Of a stretch of 64,000 nucleotides of DNA, positions 29,166 through 36,032 are shown in pieces; within the stretch, counting starts at the first letter, position 1; each line of letters starts with the position of its first letter. The translations under genes and the position numbers were made by a program. The stretch spans positions 62,001-126,000 of the forward strand of contig NZ_JAUXZY010000005.1 in the NCBI RefSeq assembly GCF_030693775.1. The letters run 5' to 3'. Source of the stretch: Polynucleobacter sp. GTDB taxonomy: Bacteria; Pseudomonadota; Gammaproteobacteria; Burkholderiales; Burkholderiaceae. Below the pieces are notes generated by a model, which saw only the letters and a program-made list of their open reading frames with translations, did not search any database and was not told the DNA's origin.

Positions 29166-29831
29166 CTATTGGATTGGAATCAAAATCTCATTGCGCCGCA
29201 TCCATGGAATACTCCAGGGCGGGTTGTAACGGGCGAGGCGGGGATTACCCAATGGCTGTTCATTCCTTGATTTAATCCAGGCCATGAGCTCGGCTGTTTT
29301 TACTTGCACTTTCTCGTCACCCACAAATCCCGTAAACCGAATCACCGCTAGTTTTTGGGGTCCCACGGCCAGCAACTTCACTTGAGGATTGTTTGGCTTA
29401 GGCAAGGTCTCTAAGGTGTATTGCTTTGGCATCACAAACTGGATGAGCCAGGTTTTTTTATCGCCCTTACCTTCAGCAATCACTGGAATAGTCATGGCAA
29501 TCTTTTCCGGGACGGGTTCAGCCATATTAAGTCCGCCGTCTCGAACCGCAATGTTGTTGCCAAAGATGTAATTGGCAATCAGACGAAAGCCGGCGCTCGA
29601 AGCCTCACTGAGATCGCCCGGCACCTCAACCTGCGCCACAATCAATGGTGCATATTCCCGAATTTCAAATGGTTCGGCTTGCTGGAGGACACGGTAACTC
29701 GGCTCTTCTGTTGCCATGGCAAGGGGTACTCCAATTAGAAAAAAGGAGAGGGCAAGGCTAGTCTGTAGCCAAACCGGCATTACACGAAAAGAATTCCGAC
29801 TATCACTGGAGTAGGGATTACTTAAAGTCAT
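29166..29831 (-). CDS. SOUL-family haem-binding protein with signal peptide
   Basis: The 221-residue protein matches SOUL/HBP haem- or tetrapyrrole-binding proteins: YRVLQQAEPFEIREYAPLIVAQVEV (about 46-70), GFRLIANYIFGNN, then KIAMTIPVIAEG and LIQFVMPKQYTLETLPKPN. A hydrophobic stretch at about 21-40 (QTSLALSFFLIGVPLAMA) looks like a signal peptide, so the protein is probably periplasmic; a start at Met18 would give a cleaner signal sequence. The first Met overlaps the end of the amidohydrolase gene by 14 bases. It lies upstream of and codirectional with bchI-bchD. Ligand and role are unknown. Confidence 0.85.
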   Translation of the reverse strand: MTLSNPYSSDSRNSFRVMPVWLQTSLALSFFLIGVPLAMATEEPSYRVLQQAEPFEIREYAPLIVAQVEVPGDLSEASSAGFRLIANYIFGNNIAVRDGGLNMAEPVPEKIAMTIPVIAEGKGDKKTWLIQFVMPKQYTLETLPKPNNPQVKLLAVGPQKLAVIRFTGFVGDEKVQVKTAELMAWIKSRNEQPLGNPRLARYNPPWSIPWMRRNEILIPIQ

Positions 29832-30750
29832 AGAGTCGCTCTGGATTACTGACGAGTATCTGCGTTAACAGTGCAGGCTCTTGAATCCAATTCCCTAGCA
29901 AATCACACAGATCGGCATCATTGGGCATCAAGCCCTTCACCATCACATGAGGCCAGTCCGTACCCCAAACAATCTGCTGTGGATTTGCTTTTATTAGCGC
30001 CTGTGCAAATGGATTGACATCCGAATAGGGCGGAGCAGCTTGCTCCGAAATACGGTAAGTGCCTGTGAATTTAACCCAGGCACGCCCTTCCCGCATCATT
30101 GCACAGAGGTTCTGAAAGCCAGCGTTGGCAATACCAAGGCTCGCCTTCACATAACCAAAATGACCAATCACAATCTCAACCGGAAAATCATGAAAGTCAT
30201 TACTTAATTGTGGAAAGGCATCCACGTGCATTAAGAATTCCAAATGCCAGCCAAAGGGAGCAATACGCTGCGCAAGCCCTCGAAGCATGGCCATTGGCAA
30301 TTGCCCTGTTACATCAGCTAAATCAACTATATTGCAACGTAGTCCACGAACGCCTGCTTGATGTAGCGCCTCAATTTCAGCATCGGTAATGGCGCTGTCC
30401 ACCACAGCAACACCACGCAATTTTTTTGGGAAGGCCTTGAGTGCGGCGAGCATGGCTCGGTTATCCGTGCCATAAATACTGGGCTGCACTAAGACAGCGC
30501 GCTCAACCCCCAAGTGCGTTAATAGATTGAAGTAATCCGGGAGCAGCGCATCGGGCGGGGTGTAAATGCGCTCGCTGAAATACGGAAAGCTACTTTCAGG
30601 CCCGCAAATATGGGCATGGCAATCGGTGGCTCCTAAGGGTAAGAGCAGATCGGGTCTGCGTAAGACCCGATCTGGAGCCTGGCATAGTGGAGCCTTATTG
30701 AGGTTCAATACCGGCGTCTTTTGCAATCTTGGTGTACTTGGCGATTTCAT
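29818..30750 (-). CDS. Amidohydrolase of the 2-pyrone-4,6-dicarboxylate lactonase type
   Basis: The protein (310 residues from ATG 30,750) has the metal-site motif GATDCHAHICGPESSFPY near residue 40, a central GVRGLRCNIVD, WHLEFLMHVDAF and IVIGHFGYV, and late IVWGTDWPHVM, all typical of the LigI-like TIM-barrel amidohydrolases that open cyclic carboxylic esters. The natural substrate cannot be named. ATG 30,750 is preferred to TTG 30,759. Either start lies inside the 3' end of the TctC gene, and a perfect 12-base inverted repeat falls inside this coding region. Confidence 0.85.
   Translation of the reverse strand: MKSPSTPRLQKTPVLNLNKAPLCQAPDRVLRRPDLLLPLGATDCHAHICGPESSFPYFSERIYTPPDALLPDYFNLLTHLGVERAVLVQPSIYGTDNRAMLAALKAFPKKLRGVAVVDSAITDAEIEALHQAGVRGLRCNIVDLADVTGQLPMAMLRGLAQRIAPFGWHLEFLMHVDAFPQLSNDFHDFPVEIVIGHFGYVKASLGIANAGFQNLCAMMREGRAWVKFTGTYRISEQAAPPYSDVNPFAQALIKANPQQIVWGTDWPHVMVKGLMPNDADLCDLLGNWIQEPALLTQILVSNPERLYDFK
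30646..30674 (-). terminator. Perfect 12-base hairpin after the TctC gene
   Basis: CAGATCGGGTCT and AGACCCGATCTG flank a five-base loop. The hairpin begins 20 bases after the TctC stop when read on the minus strand. No long T-tract follows, so it may slow or stabilise RNA rather than end transcription. It is also coding sequence of the amidohydrolase. Confidence 0.5.
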
Positions 30751-31690
30751 TCTTAACAAACTGGGCCGTTTGCTCTAAATTCATCGGCTTGGATGTAATA
30801 CCTGCTTTCGCATAGGCAATCTTGATATCTACATCTTGCAGCGCGCGGTTAATGTCCTCGTTGATCTTCACTTTAATCTTCTCTGGTGTGGCAGATGGTG
30901 CCCAAACACCAAACCAAAGTCCAATATCAAAGTTCGGATATCCCTGCTCAGCAATCGTTGGAATCTCCGGCGCAACAGATGCTCGTGTCGCACTGGTTAT
31001 GCCCAATGCACGTGCTTTGCCGCCACGAACTTGTGCCATGGCTGTTTCAAATGGTGCCATGTAAAACGCGGTTCTGCCAGCAATGGTTTCTGTAATTGCT
31101 TCGGGTGAGCCCTTATAAGGGACGTGCAGCATCTTGATTCCCATAGCCTGATTAAAGTACTCAGCAGCTAAGTGCGTAGAGCTGCCAATACCAGCAGAAG
31201 CGTAAGGCAGATCGCCTGGTTTTGCTTTTGCAGCGGCTACTAGGTCTTTGATCGATTTGTATGGGCTATCAGCACCGACAATTAATAGATAGGGTGTTGT
31301 GCCGAGAATGTTCAGATCCGTCAAACTTTTTAAGTCATAGGGTAATTTTTTATAAATAGCTGGGTTGGCTGCATACGAGGCAGACTGAACCAACAGGGTA
31401 TAGCCATCCGGCGCTGCATTAACTACTACGCCAGTACCAACTAGGCCGCCAGCACCTGGGCGATTTTCAATAATCACTGGCTGCTTCCACAGCTCAGACA
31501 AACTTTTTGCCACCAATCGACCAGCAATGTCCGCGCCCGATCCAGGTGTTAATGGAACAACCATCTTGACAGTCTTGGATGGGTATTTATCCGCCGCTGG
31601 TTGCGCCTGGACGGGGATGCCCGTACCCAAGATGGCCAAGCCAATCAGTCCGAGTTGCCATTGTTTAAGCATGGATTTGAATTGCGTCAC
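30695..31690 (-). CDS. Bug/TctC-family tripartite tricarboxylate transporter substrate-binding protein
   Basis: The 331-residue protein is an extracytoplasmic solute receptor of the Bug family abundant in Burkholderiales. It has a signal peptide (LGLIGLAILGTGIPVQAQ, ending near residue 31), the family opening YPSKTVKMVVPLTPGSGADI and the ENRPGAGGLVGTG segment. PYASAGIGSSTHLAAEYF and a late IGLWFGVWAPSATP are also typical. No TctA/TctB membrane genes are nearby, as is common for orphan Bug proteins. Next to PDC-lactonase-like and PcaD-like genes, an aromatic-derived carboxylate is a plausible ligand. Confidence 0.93.
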   Translation of the reverse strand: MTQFKSMLKQWQLGLIGLAILGTGIPVQAQPAADKYPSKTVKMVVPLTPGSGADIAGRLVAKSLSELWKQPVIIENRPGAGGLVGTGVVVNAAPDGYTLLVQSASYAANPAIYKKLPYDLKSLTDLNILGTTPYLLIVGADSPYKSIKDLVAAAKAKPGDLPYASAGIGSSTHLAAEYFNQAMGIKMLHVPYKGSPEAITETIAGRTAFYMAPFETAMAQVRGGKARALGITSATRASVAPEIPTIAEQGYPNFDIGLWFGVWAPSATPEKIKVKINEDINRALQDVDIKIAYAKAGITSKPMNLEQTAQFVKNEIAKYTKIAKDAGIEPQ

Positions 31691-31740
31691 AGTAAGTCTC
31701 CTTTTATTTTTATTGTGCTGCTCTGAAATACTAAGCTAAT

Positions 31741-32532
31741 TTATTGAACTGAGTCCAAAAATGACTTCAAGGCTGAATTGAATTGGGCTGGCTTCTCAAT
31801 ATTGGATAAATGGGCCGCATCGTCAATGATATGCATGCTCGAATGCTGAATTACCCGATGCAGCACGGTTGCTTGAGCAACCGTACATGCGGGATCTTGT
31901 CTGCCTAGCAAGACCATGGTTGGCGCCGTAATCTTGAGTAGCATCGTTGACTGCGCCATATCCCGAACCGCGCTGGCACACGCAATATATCCATCCACCG
32001 GTGTGCTCAAAATCATCTTGCGGACCCGCTCAATTTTTGCTGGCTCGCTGGCAATGAATCCCTCCAAAAACCAACGCTTAATCGTACCGTCGACTAAGCC
32101 AGCTAGGCCCTGCTGCCGTGCAATCGCAAAACGCTCCTCCCACAGCGAACGCGGGGGCATCTCACTAGCGGTGTCGCACAAACTGAGTGAGGCAACCCGT
32201 TCAGGAAAATGAGCGCCAACAAACTGGCAAATCATTCCGCCCATCGATAGACCAACCAAATGGGCTTTCTTAATCTGCAAGGCATCCATCAGGCCAACGA
32301 GATCATTTGCTAATAACTCGATGCTGTACGGACCAGGAGTCACTTCCGATTGCCCATGCCCGCGGGTGTCATAGCGCACAACGCGGTAATGGGAGGTCAA
32401 GGCCACAATCGTGTCGTCCCACATTTCCAAGCTAGACATCAAGCTGTTGCTCATGACTACAACCGGGGCAGTCTCAGGACCATCAATTTGATAAGCCATT
32501 GTGATGCCATTAGCATGAATCGTTTTTTTCAT
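31741..32532 (-). CDS. 3-oxoadipate enol-lactonase-like alpha/beta hydrolase
   Basis: The 263-residue protein resembles PcaD, which hydrolyses 3-oxoadipate enol-lactone in the beta-ketoadipate pathway. Visible features are VVVMSNSLMSSLEMWDD (oxyanion region), YDTRGHGQSEVTPGPYS, the nucleophile elbow GLSMGGMICQFVG with Ser at about 98, and DDAAHLSNIEKPAQF with the catalytic His. No other pca gene lies nearby, so substrate assignment is by family. It lies in the same orientation upstream of the TctC gene. Confidence 0.85.
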   Translation of the reverse strand: MKKTIHANGITMAYQIDGPETAPVVVMSNSLMSSLEMWDDTIVALTSHYRVVRYDTRGHGQSEVTPGPYSIELLANDLVGLMDALQIKKAHLVGLSMGGMICQFVGAHFPERVASLSLCDTASEMPPRSLWEERFAIARQQGLAGLVDGTIKRWFLEGFIASEPAKIERVRKMILSTPVDGYIACASAVRDMAQSTMLLKITAPTMVLLGRQDPACTVAQATVLHRVIQHSSMHIIDDAAHLSNIEKPAQFNSALKSFLDSVQ

Positions 32533-32643
32533 AACACCCTTACAGTAAACGGATTGAACCTAAAAATAAATTGCAGCGTATCTTTTATTGCATTTAGCTC
32601 CTAATTCTACTCAGAAGGGAAGCACTTCACATACACTACTGAC

Positions 32644-32994
32644 ATGATTGCCGGTTTAGTTCAAATACTATTATTTCAGGGCTTGGGCGAACTGATTTCC
32701 AAGTTTGTCTTGACCACCCTGCCAGGCCCCGTGATTGGCCTTGTCTTGCTGTTGGCGTGGCTGATGCTGCGTGGCAAGCTTGACCCATCCTTAGCTTTGG
32801 TGGCGGATGGCTTTAGTCAATACCTAGGCTTGCTGTTTGTTCCCGCAGCCGTTGGGGTGGTTCTGTTTTTACCGCAACTCAAAGAGCATGCTGGGGCACT
32901 GATCACCGCTTTAGTGGTGAGTGTTGTCCTCACGATCACCACAAGCGCGCTCATCCTCAAACTGATGCACCGCGAGCCTAAAAACGATGCGTGA
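32644..32994 (+). CDS. LrgA/CidA-family holin-like membrane protein
   Basis: The 116-residue protein has four hydrophobic segments and the family pattern LPGPVIGLVLLLAWLML, LSLALVADGFSQYLGLLFVPAAVGVV in near-identical form. LrgA/CidA proteins act with LrgB/CidB and have been tied to cell lysis control and to pyruvate or other metabolite movement. It overlaps the downstream LrgB gene by eight bases, so they form a two-gene operon. Confidence 0.9.
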   Translation: MIAGLVQILLFQGLGELISKFVLTTLPGPVIGLVLLLAWLMLRGKLDPSLALVADGFSQYLGLLFVPAAVGVVLFLPQLKEHAGALITALVVSVVLTITTSALILKLMHREPKNDA

Positions 32995-33715
32995 GTCTGC
33001 TTCGATTGTCGAGATTTGGGTCTACCTCTCCGGCAGCCCCCTAATTGCCCTGTTTATTACATTGGCCGCTTATCAAATTGGTCTATGGCTTTATCAGCGT
33101 AGTGCCCAAAATCCAATCGCTAACCCAGTAGCCATCGCCGTGGTCTTGGTTTCTGTTGCCATCGAGTTACTGCAAATGCCGTATCGAACGTATTTTGAGG
33201 GTGCGCAGTTTGTCCACTTTTTACTTGGCTCAGCCACCGTCTCCTTGGCTATTCCGATTTACCGTGGTATTCAGCATTTGCAAAGCCGCGCCCTGCCGCT
33301 GATCATTTCATTAGTCTGCGGTGGCCTCGTTTCCATATTGAGCTCCGTCGGTATTGCAACTGCATTGGGCGCCGATCAAACTCTCGTTGGTGGACTCTAT
33401 TCGAAATCCGTCACAGCGCCGATTGCCATGGGCATCGCTGAGCAAATTGGTATTTCACCGACGCTCACTGCTGTCTTTGCAGTTGTGACTGGCATTTTGG
33501 GCGCCGTACTGGCCCGCTTCATATTGGATGCACTGGGGATGAAGTCGTGGTGGCAGCGAGGGTTTGCGATTGGGGTTGCATCCCATGGCATTGGTGCCTC
33601 ACGGGCATTTAGTGTGAGCCCTGAAGCAGGTGCCTATGCGAGCCTAGCGATGGGGATGCACGGTATCTTAGGTGCCATTGCAATACCGTGGATTTTTCAT
33701 CTAATGAATCGATAA
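32987..33715 (+). CDS. LrgB/CidB-family membrane protein
   Basis: The 242-residue protein has about six or seven membrane segments. Typical LrgB motifs include FLLGSATVSLAIPIYR, SKSVTAPIAMGIAEQIG and the C-terminal HGIGASRAFSVSPEAGAYASLAMG. The start overlaps lrgA. The gene ends 11 bases before the convergent dienelactone hydrolase gene, with no clear terminator. Confidence 0.92.
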   Translation: MRESASIVEIWVYLSGSPLIALFITLAAYQIGLWLYQRSAQNPIANPVAIAVVLVSVAIELLQMPYRTYFEGAQFVHFLLGSATVSLAIPIYRGIQHLQSRALPLIISLVCGGLVSILSSVGIATALGADQTLVGGLYSKSVTAPIAMGIAEQIGISPTLTAVFAVVTGILGAVLARFILDALGMKSWWQRGFAIGVASHGIGASRAFSVSPEAGAYASLAMGMHGILGAIAIPWIFHLMNR

Positions 33716-33726
33716 CAACTACGTCA

Positions 33727-34419
33727 TTACTCCAGATGCGCCTTTAAAAATGCGTGGGTACGTTGCCACGCCTCCTTGGTAGCTGCGGCGTTGTATTGCA
33801 ATGGCGGTAAATGCCGCGCATCGGCTTCCGGATTCGTAAAGGCATGCTTTGCATCATAGCGATAGAAGGTATAGGGCGTGTTTGCCGCTTTGAGATTAGC
33901 CTCCAACTGATCCACACCAGTAATCGGGAAGAATTCATCGTGCAAAGCCCAGTGCCCCTGAAGTGGTTTCTGAATTTTGTTGGCATCAACGTATTCCAGC
34001 GGAGGATAGCCATACCAAACCACACTCGCATCCAGCTCAGGCACGTGGACTGCGGATAATAGCGTTAGCGCGCCACCCATACAGAAGCCCGTGACGGCCA
34101 CTTTGGGGCTGCCGGTTTTCTTGAGGTACTGCACCGCCCCTCGAATATCTTGCGAGGCAACATCACCAAAATTCAGGTCACCCATCAAGTGCTCTGCTTC
34201 TTTCGCCTCTAAGGCCAGCTTGCCTCGATACAAATCCGGCACTAAGGCGCGGTATCCGGCTGCCGCCAATTGATCGGCTACGGCTTTAATCTGATCATCC
34301 AGACCCCACCACTCCTGAATAACTACCACCCCAGGTCTGTTCGACCCATGTTCTGGCTCAGCAAGATAAGCGCTAACCGATTGGCCATCCGGACGAGTGT
34401 ATTGAATGAGTGAGTGCAT
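33727..34419 (-). CDS. Dienelactone hydrolase-family protein
   Basis: The protein (230 residues from ATG 34,419) has the dienelactone hydrolase pattern: GVVVIQEWWGLDDQIKAVAD, YRALVPDLYRGK and the nucleophile segment VAVTGFCMGGALTLLSA with Cys as the nucleophile. YDAKHAFTNPEA contains the catalytic His. Such enzymes hydrolyse dienelactones or related esters. ATG 34,419 has AAGGAG at the right distance, so the 23 upstream residues of the longer frame are rejected. Confidence 0.9.
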   Translation of the reverse strand: MHSLIQYTRPDGQSVSAYLAEPEHGSNRPGVVVIQEWWGLDDQIKAVADQLAAAGYRALVPDLYRGKLALEAKEAEHLMGDLNFGDVASQDIRGAVQYLKKTGSPKVAVTGFCMGGALTLLSAVHVPELDASVVWYGYPPLEYVDANKIQKPLQGHWALHDEFFPITGVDQLEANLKAANTPYTFYRYDAKHAFTNPEADARHLPPLQYNAAATKEAWQRTHAFLKAHLE

Positions 34420-34495
34420 GCAGGTGTACTCCTTATAGAAGTGGGGATAGAATGAAAACGTACACATTAAATTAACACAAATAGGCACAACCGCT

Positions 34496-35026
34496 ATGCT
34501 TGCCTCTCCCGATCAAAGCGTATTACTCATCATCGACATGCAGTCCAAGCTCATGCCGGCGATTGAGGACCATACGCATGTGCTTAGCCAATGCATCCGG
34601 CTGGCCAAAATTGCCCAGCAACTCGATATACCCATCATTGGGACCGAAGAAAACCCAGAAGGCCTTGGGGAAAACCACCCTGAATTAAAGGCCCTCTGCC
34701 AAAAAACCGTGACGAAGTTTCATTTTGATGGCTGCAGTGATGGACTCATCAACCATATCCCCACGGATCGTAAGCAATTGGTATTGGTTGGCTGCGAGGC
34801 CCACGTTTGCCTAATGCAAACGGCGCTTGGACTGCTTGAATACGGTTTTGCAGTCTCGATCGCGGTGGATGCCATCGGCTCACGCCAGTCCCTCGATAAA
34901 ACCATAGCTACTATGCGCCTAAAAGAATCGGGCGCCACACTCAAGACCGTTGAAATGCTGGCATTTGAATGGCTCAGAACCTGCAAGCATCCTAGCTTTA
35001 AAAGTGCCTTAGCCCTCATTAAGTAA
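34496..35026 (+). CDS. Isochorismatase-family cysteine hydrolase
   Basis: The 176-residue protein belongs to the YcaC/isochorismatase fold: SVLLIIDMQSKLMPAIED with catalytic Asp near residue 14, KFHFDGCSDG, and VLVGCEAHVCLMQTALGLLEYG with the nucleophile Cys of the GCEAHVC motif. Related enzymes hydrolyse nicotinamide, isochorismate or other amides; this close subgroup is mostly uncharacterised. It is divergent from the dienelactone hydrolase gene, with 76 bases between the two starts. Confidence 0.88.
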   Translation: MLASPDQSVLLIIDMQSKLMPAIEDHTHVLSQCIRLAKIAQQLDIPIIGTEENPEGLGENHPELKALCQKTVTKFHFDGCSDGLINHIPTDRKQLVLVGCEAHVCLMQTALGLLEYGFAVSIAVDAIGSRQSLDKTIATMRLKESGATLKTVEMLAFEWLRTCKHPSFKSALALIK

Positions 35027-35072
35027 GCAAGGATCCCGCGCCAAACAAAATATATAAAAAACCGAACCGAAT

Positions 35073-35086
35073 TTGATTTGCATCAA
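35073..35086 (+). promoter_or_regulatory. FNR/ANR-type site upstream of the universal stress gene
   Basis: TTGAT-TTGC-ATCAA is a perfect match to the FNR/ANR dyad consensus TTGAT-N4-ATCAA. Its centre is about 113 bases before the ATG at 35,193. Activation at low oxygen is expected if a class II promoter starts near 35,121. No FNR gene is in the window. Confidence 0.6.
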
Positions 35087-35192
35087 GTCAGCAAGGTTTT
35101 TTTGATCAAGAATAGTGTCATGGCAGTGCTAAACTGAGATAACACTTATTTTTATTGCGCCCCGAATACACAAACATCCTTAAGGAGAAACC

Positions 35193-35618
35193 ATGAAAAT
35201 ATTATTACCCGTAGACGGCTCAAAATCCGCCATTAATGCCTGTAAGTACGTCGCTAAGTTATCAGCTGAACTAAAAAGCAAGTGCACTGTCACCTTGATC
35301 AACGTGCATGATGATGTTGGTCTTAACCACGTCAAGCAATTCGTAGCTAAGAGCGTGGTCGATGATTACCTCCGTGAAATCAGCGAGAAAGAACTCAAGC
35401 CGACACAAAAGGTTTTGGATGCGGCCGGTATCAAATACACGATGGTGATTAAGCGCGGCAATATTTCTGAAGAAATTCTTGCCTTAGCCAGCAAAGAGAA
35501 AATGGACATGATTGTGATGGGCTCGAAAGGCCGTAGTGGCTTTGTCGATATGATCATGGGCTCGATTGCACAAAAGATTGTTTCCGGCGCGAAGCAGCCA
35601 GTAGTATTAGTCAAATAA
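35193..35618 (+). CDS. Universal stress protein (UspA family)
   Basis: The 141-residue protein is a single-domain UspA: MKILLPVDGSKSAINACKYV at the start and the ATP-binding GSKGRSGFVDMIMGSIAQKI near the end (G-2X-G-9X-G-S type). Such proteins help survival in stress and starvation. An AAGGAG precedes ATG 35,193. An FNR-type site lies upstream and an intrinsic terminator downstream, so it is a single-gene unit probably induced at low oxygen. Confidence 0.93.
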   Translation: MKILLPVDGSKSAINACKYVAKLSAELKSKCTVTLINVHDDVGLNHVKQFVAKSVVDDYLREISEKELKPTQKVLDAAGIKYTMVIKRGNISEEILALASKEKMDMIVMGSKGRSGFVDMIMGSIAQKIVSGAKQPVVLVK

Positions 35619-35648
35619 CTGTCTCACTGCATGCCCCTACAGGGCAGT

Positions 35649-35680
35649 AAAAAAGCCTCGCTGATTGCGAGGCTTTTTTT
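35649..35680. terminator. Bidirectional intrinsic terminator after usp
   Basis: An eight-base stem AGCCTCGC/GCGAGGCT with loop TGATT is flanked by an A-run and a T-run, so it can end transcription from usp and from the convergent PII-like gene. Confidence 0.9.
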
Positions 35681-35702
35681 GTTTCAGTACAGTGAAAATA
35701 GA

Positions 35703-36032
35703 TTACGTTGTGCCGTAGTTCTTGGCAATAAAGAAAACTTTATCCACATCGGTTTTCCATACAACCCCATCACCAATTTGCCCGGTCTGACATACTTCGA
35801 CGATGCGATCCATTAGGCGATCAGCCACGTCATCGCTACAAACAATTTCAATCCGCACTTTTGCCGAATAGTCGGTTAGCTCTTCTTTGATCGATGATTT
35901 AGCAGTACTGCCTGGCGCACTGCAGCCTTCCACGCGGGTTACGGTCATCCCAGGAAAGCCAGGTGTATCCATCAAGGCATTTCGTAGGGCAGGAAGTCGC
36001 CCGGGACGAAAGACGGCTTTAATTTCGATCAT
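35703..36032 (-). CDS. PII-like protein linked to metal efflux
   Basis: The 109-residue protein has the PII/GlnB fold pattern: MIEIKAVFRPGRLPALRNAL, FPGMTVTRVEGC, VRIEIVCSDDVADRLMDRIVE and GQIGDGVVWKTDVDKVFFI. The T-loop is short and lacks the uridylylated Tyr of GlnB; it carries Cys and Ser residues (GCSAPGSTAKSS). The ATG overlaps the stop of the RND pump gene by four bases. PII-like proteins next to HME-RND pumps are a known but little-studied association; a metal- or nucleotide-sensing role is inference. Confidence 0.8.
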   Translation of the reverse strand: MIEIKAVFRPGRLPALRNALMDTPGFPGMTVTRVEGCSAPGSTAKSSIKEELTDYSAKVRIEIVCSDDVADRLMDRIVEVCQTGQIGDGVVWKTDVDKVFFIAKNYGTT

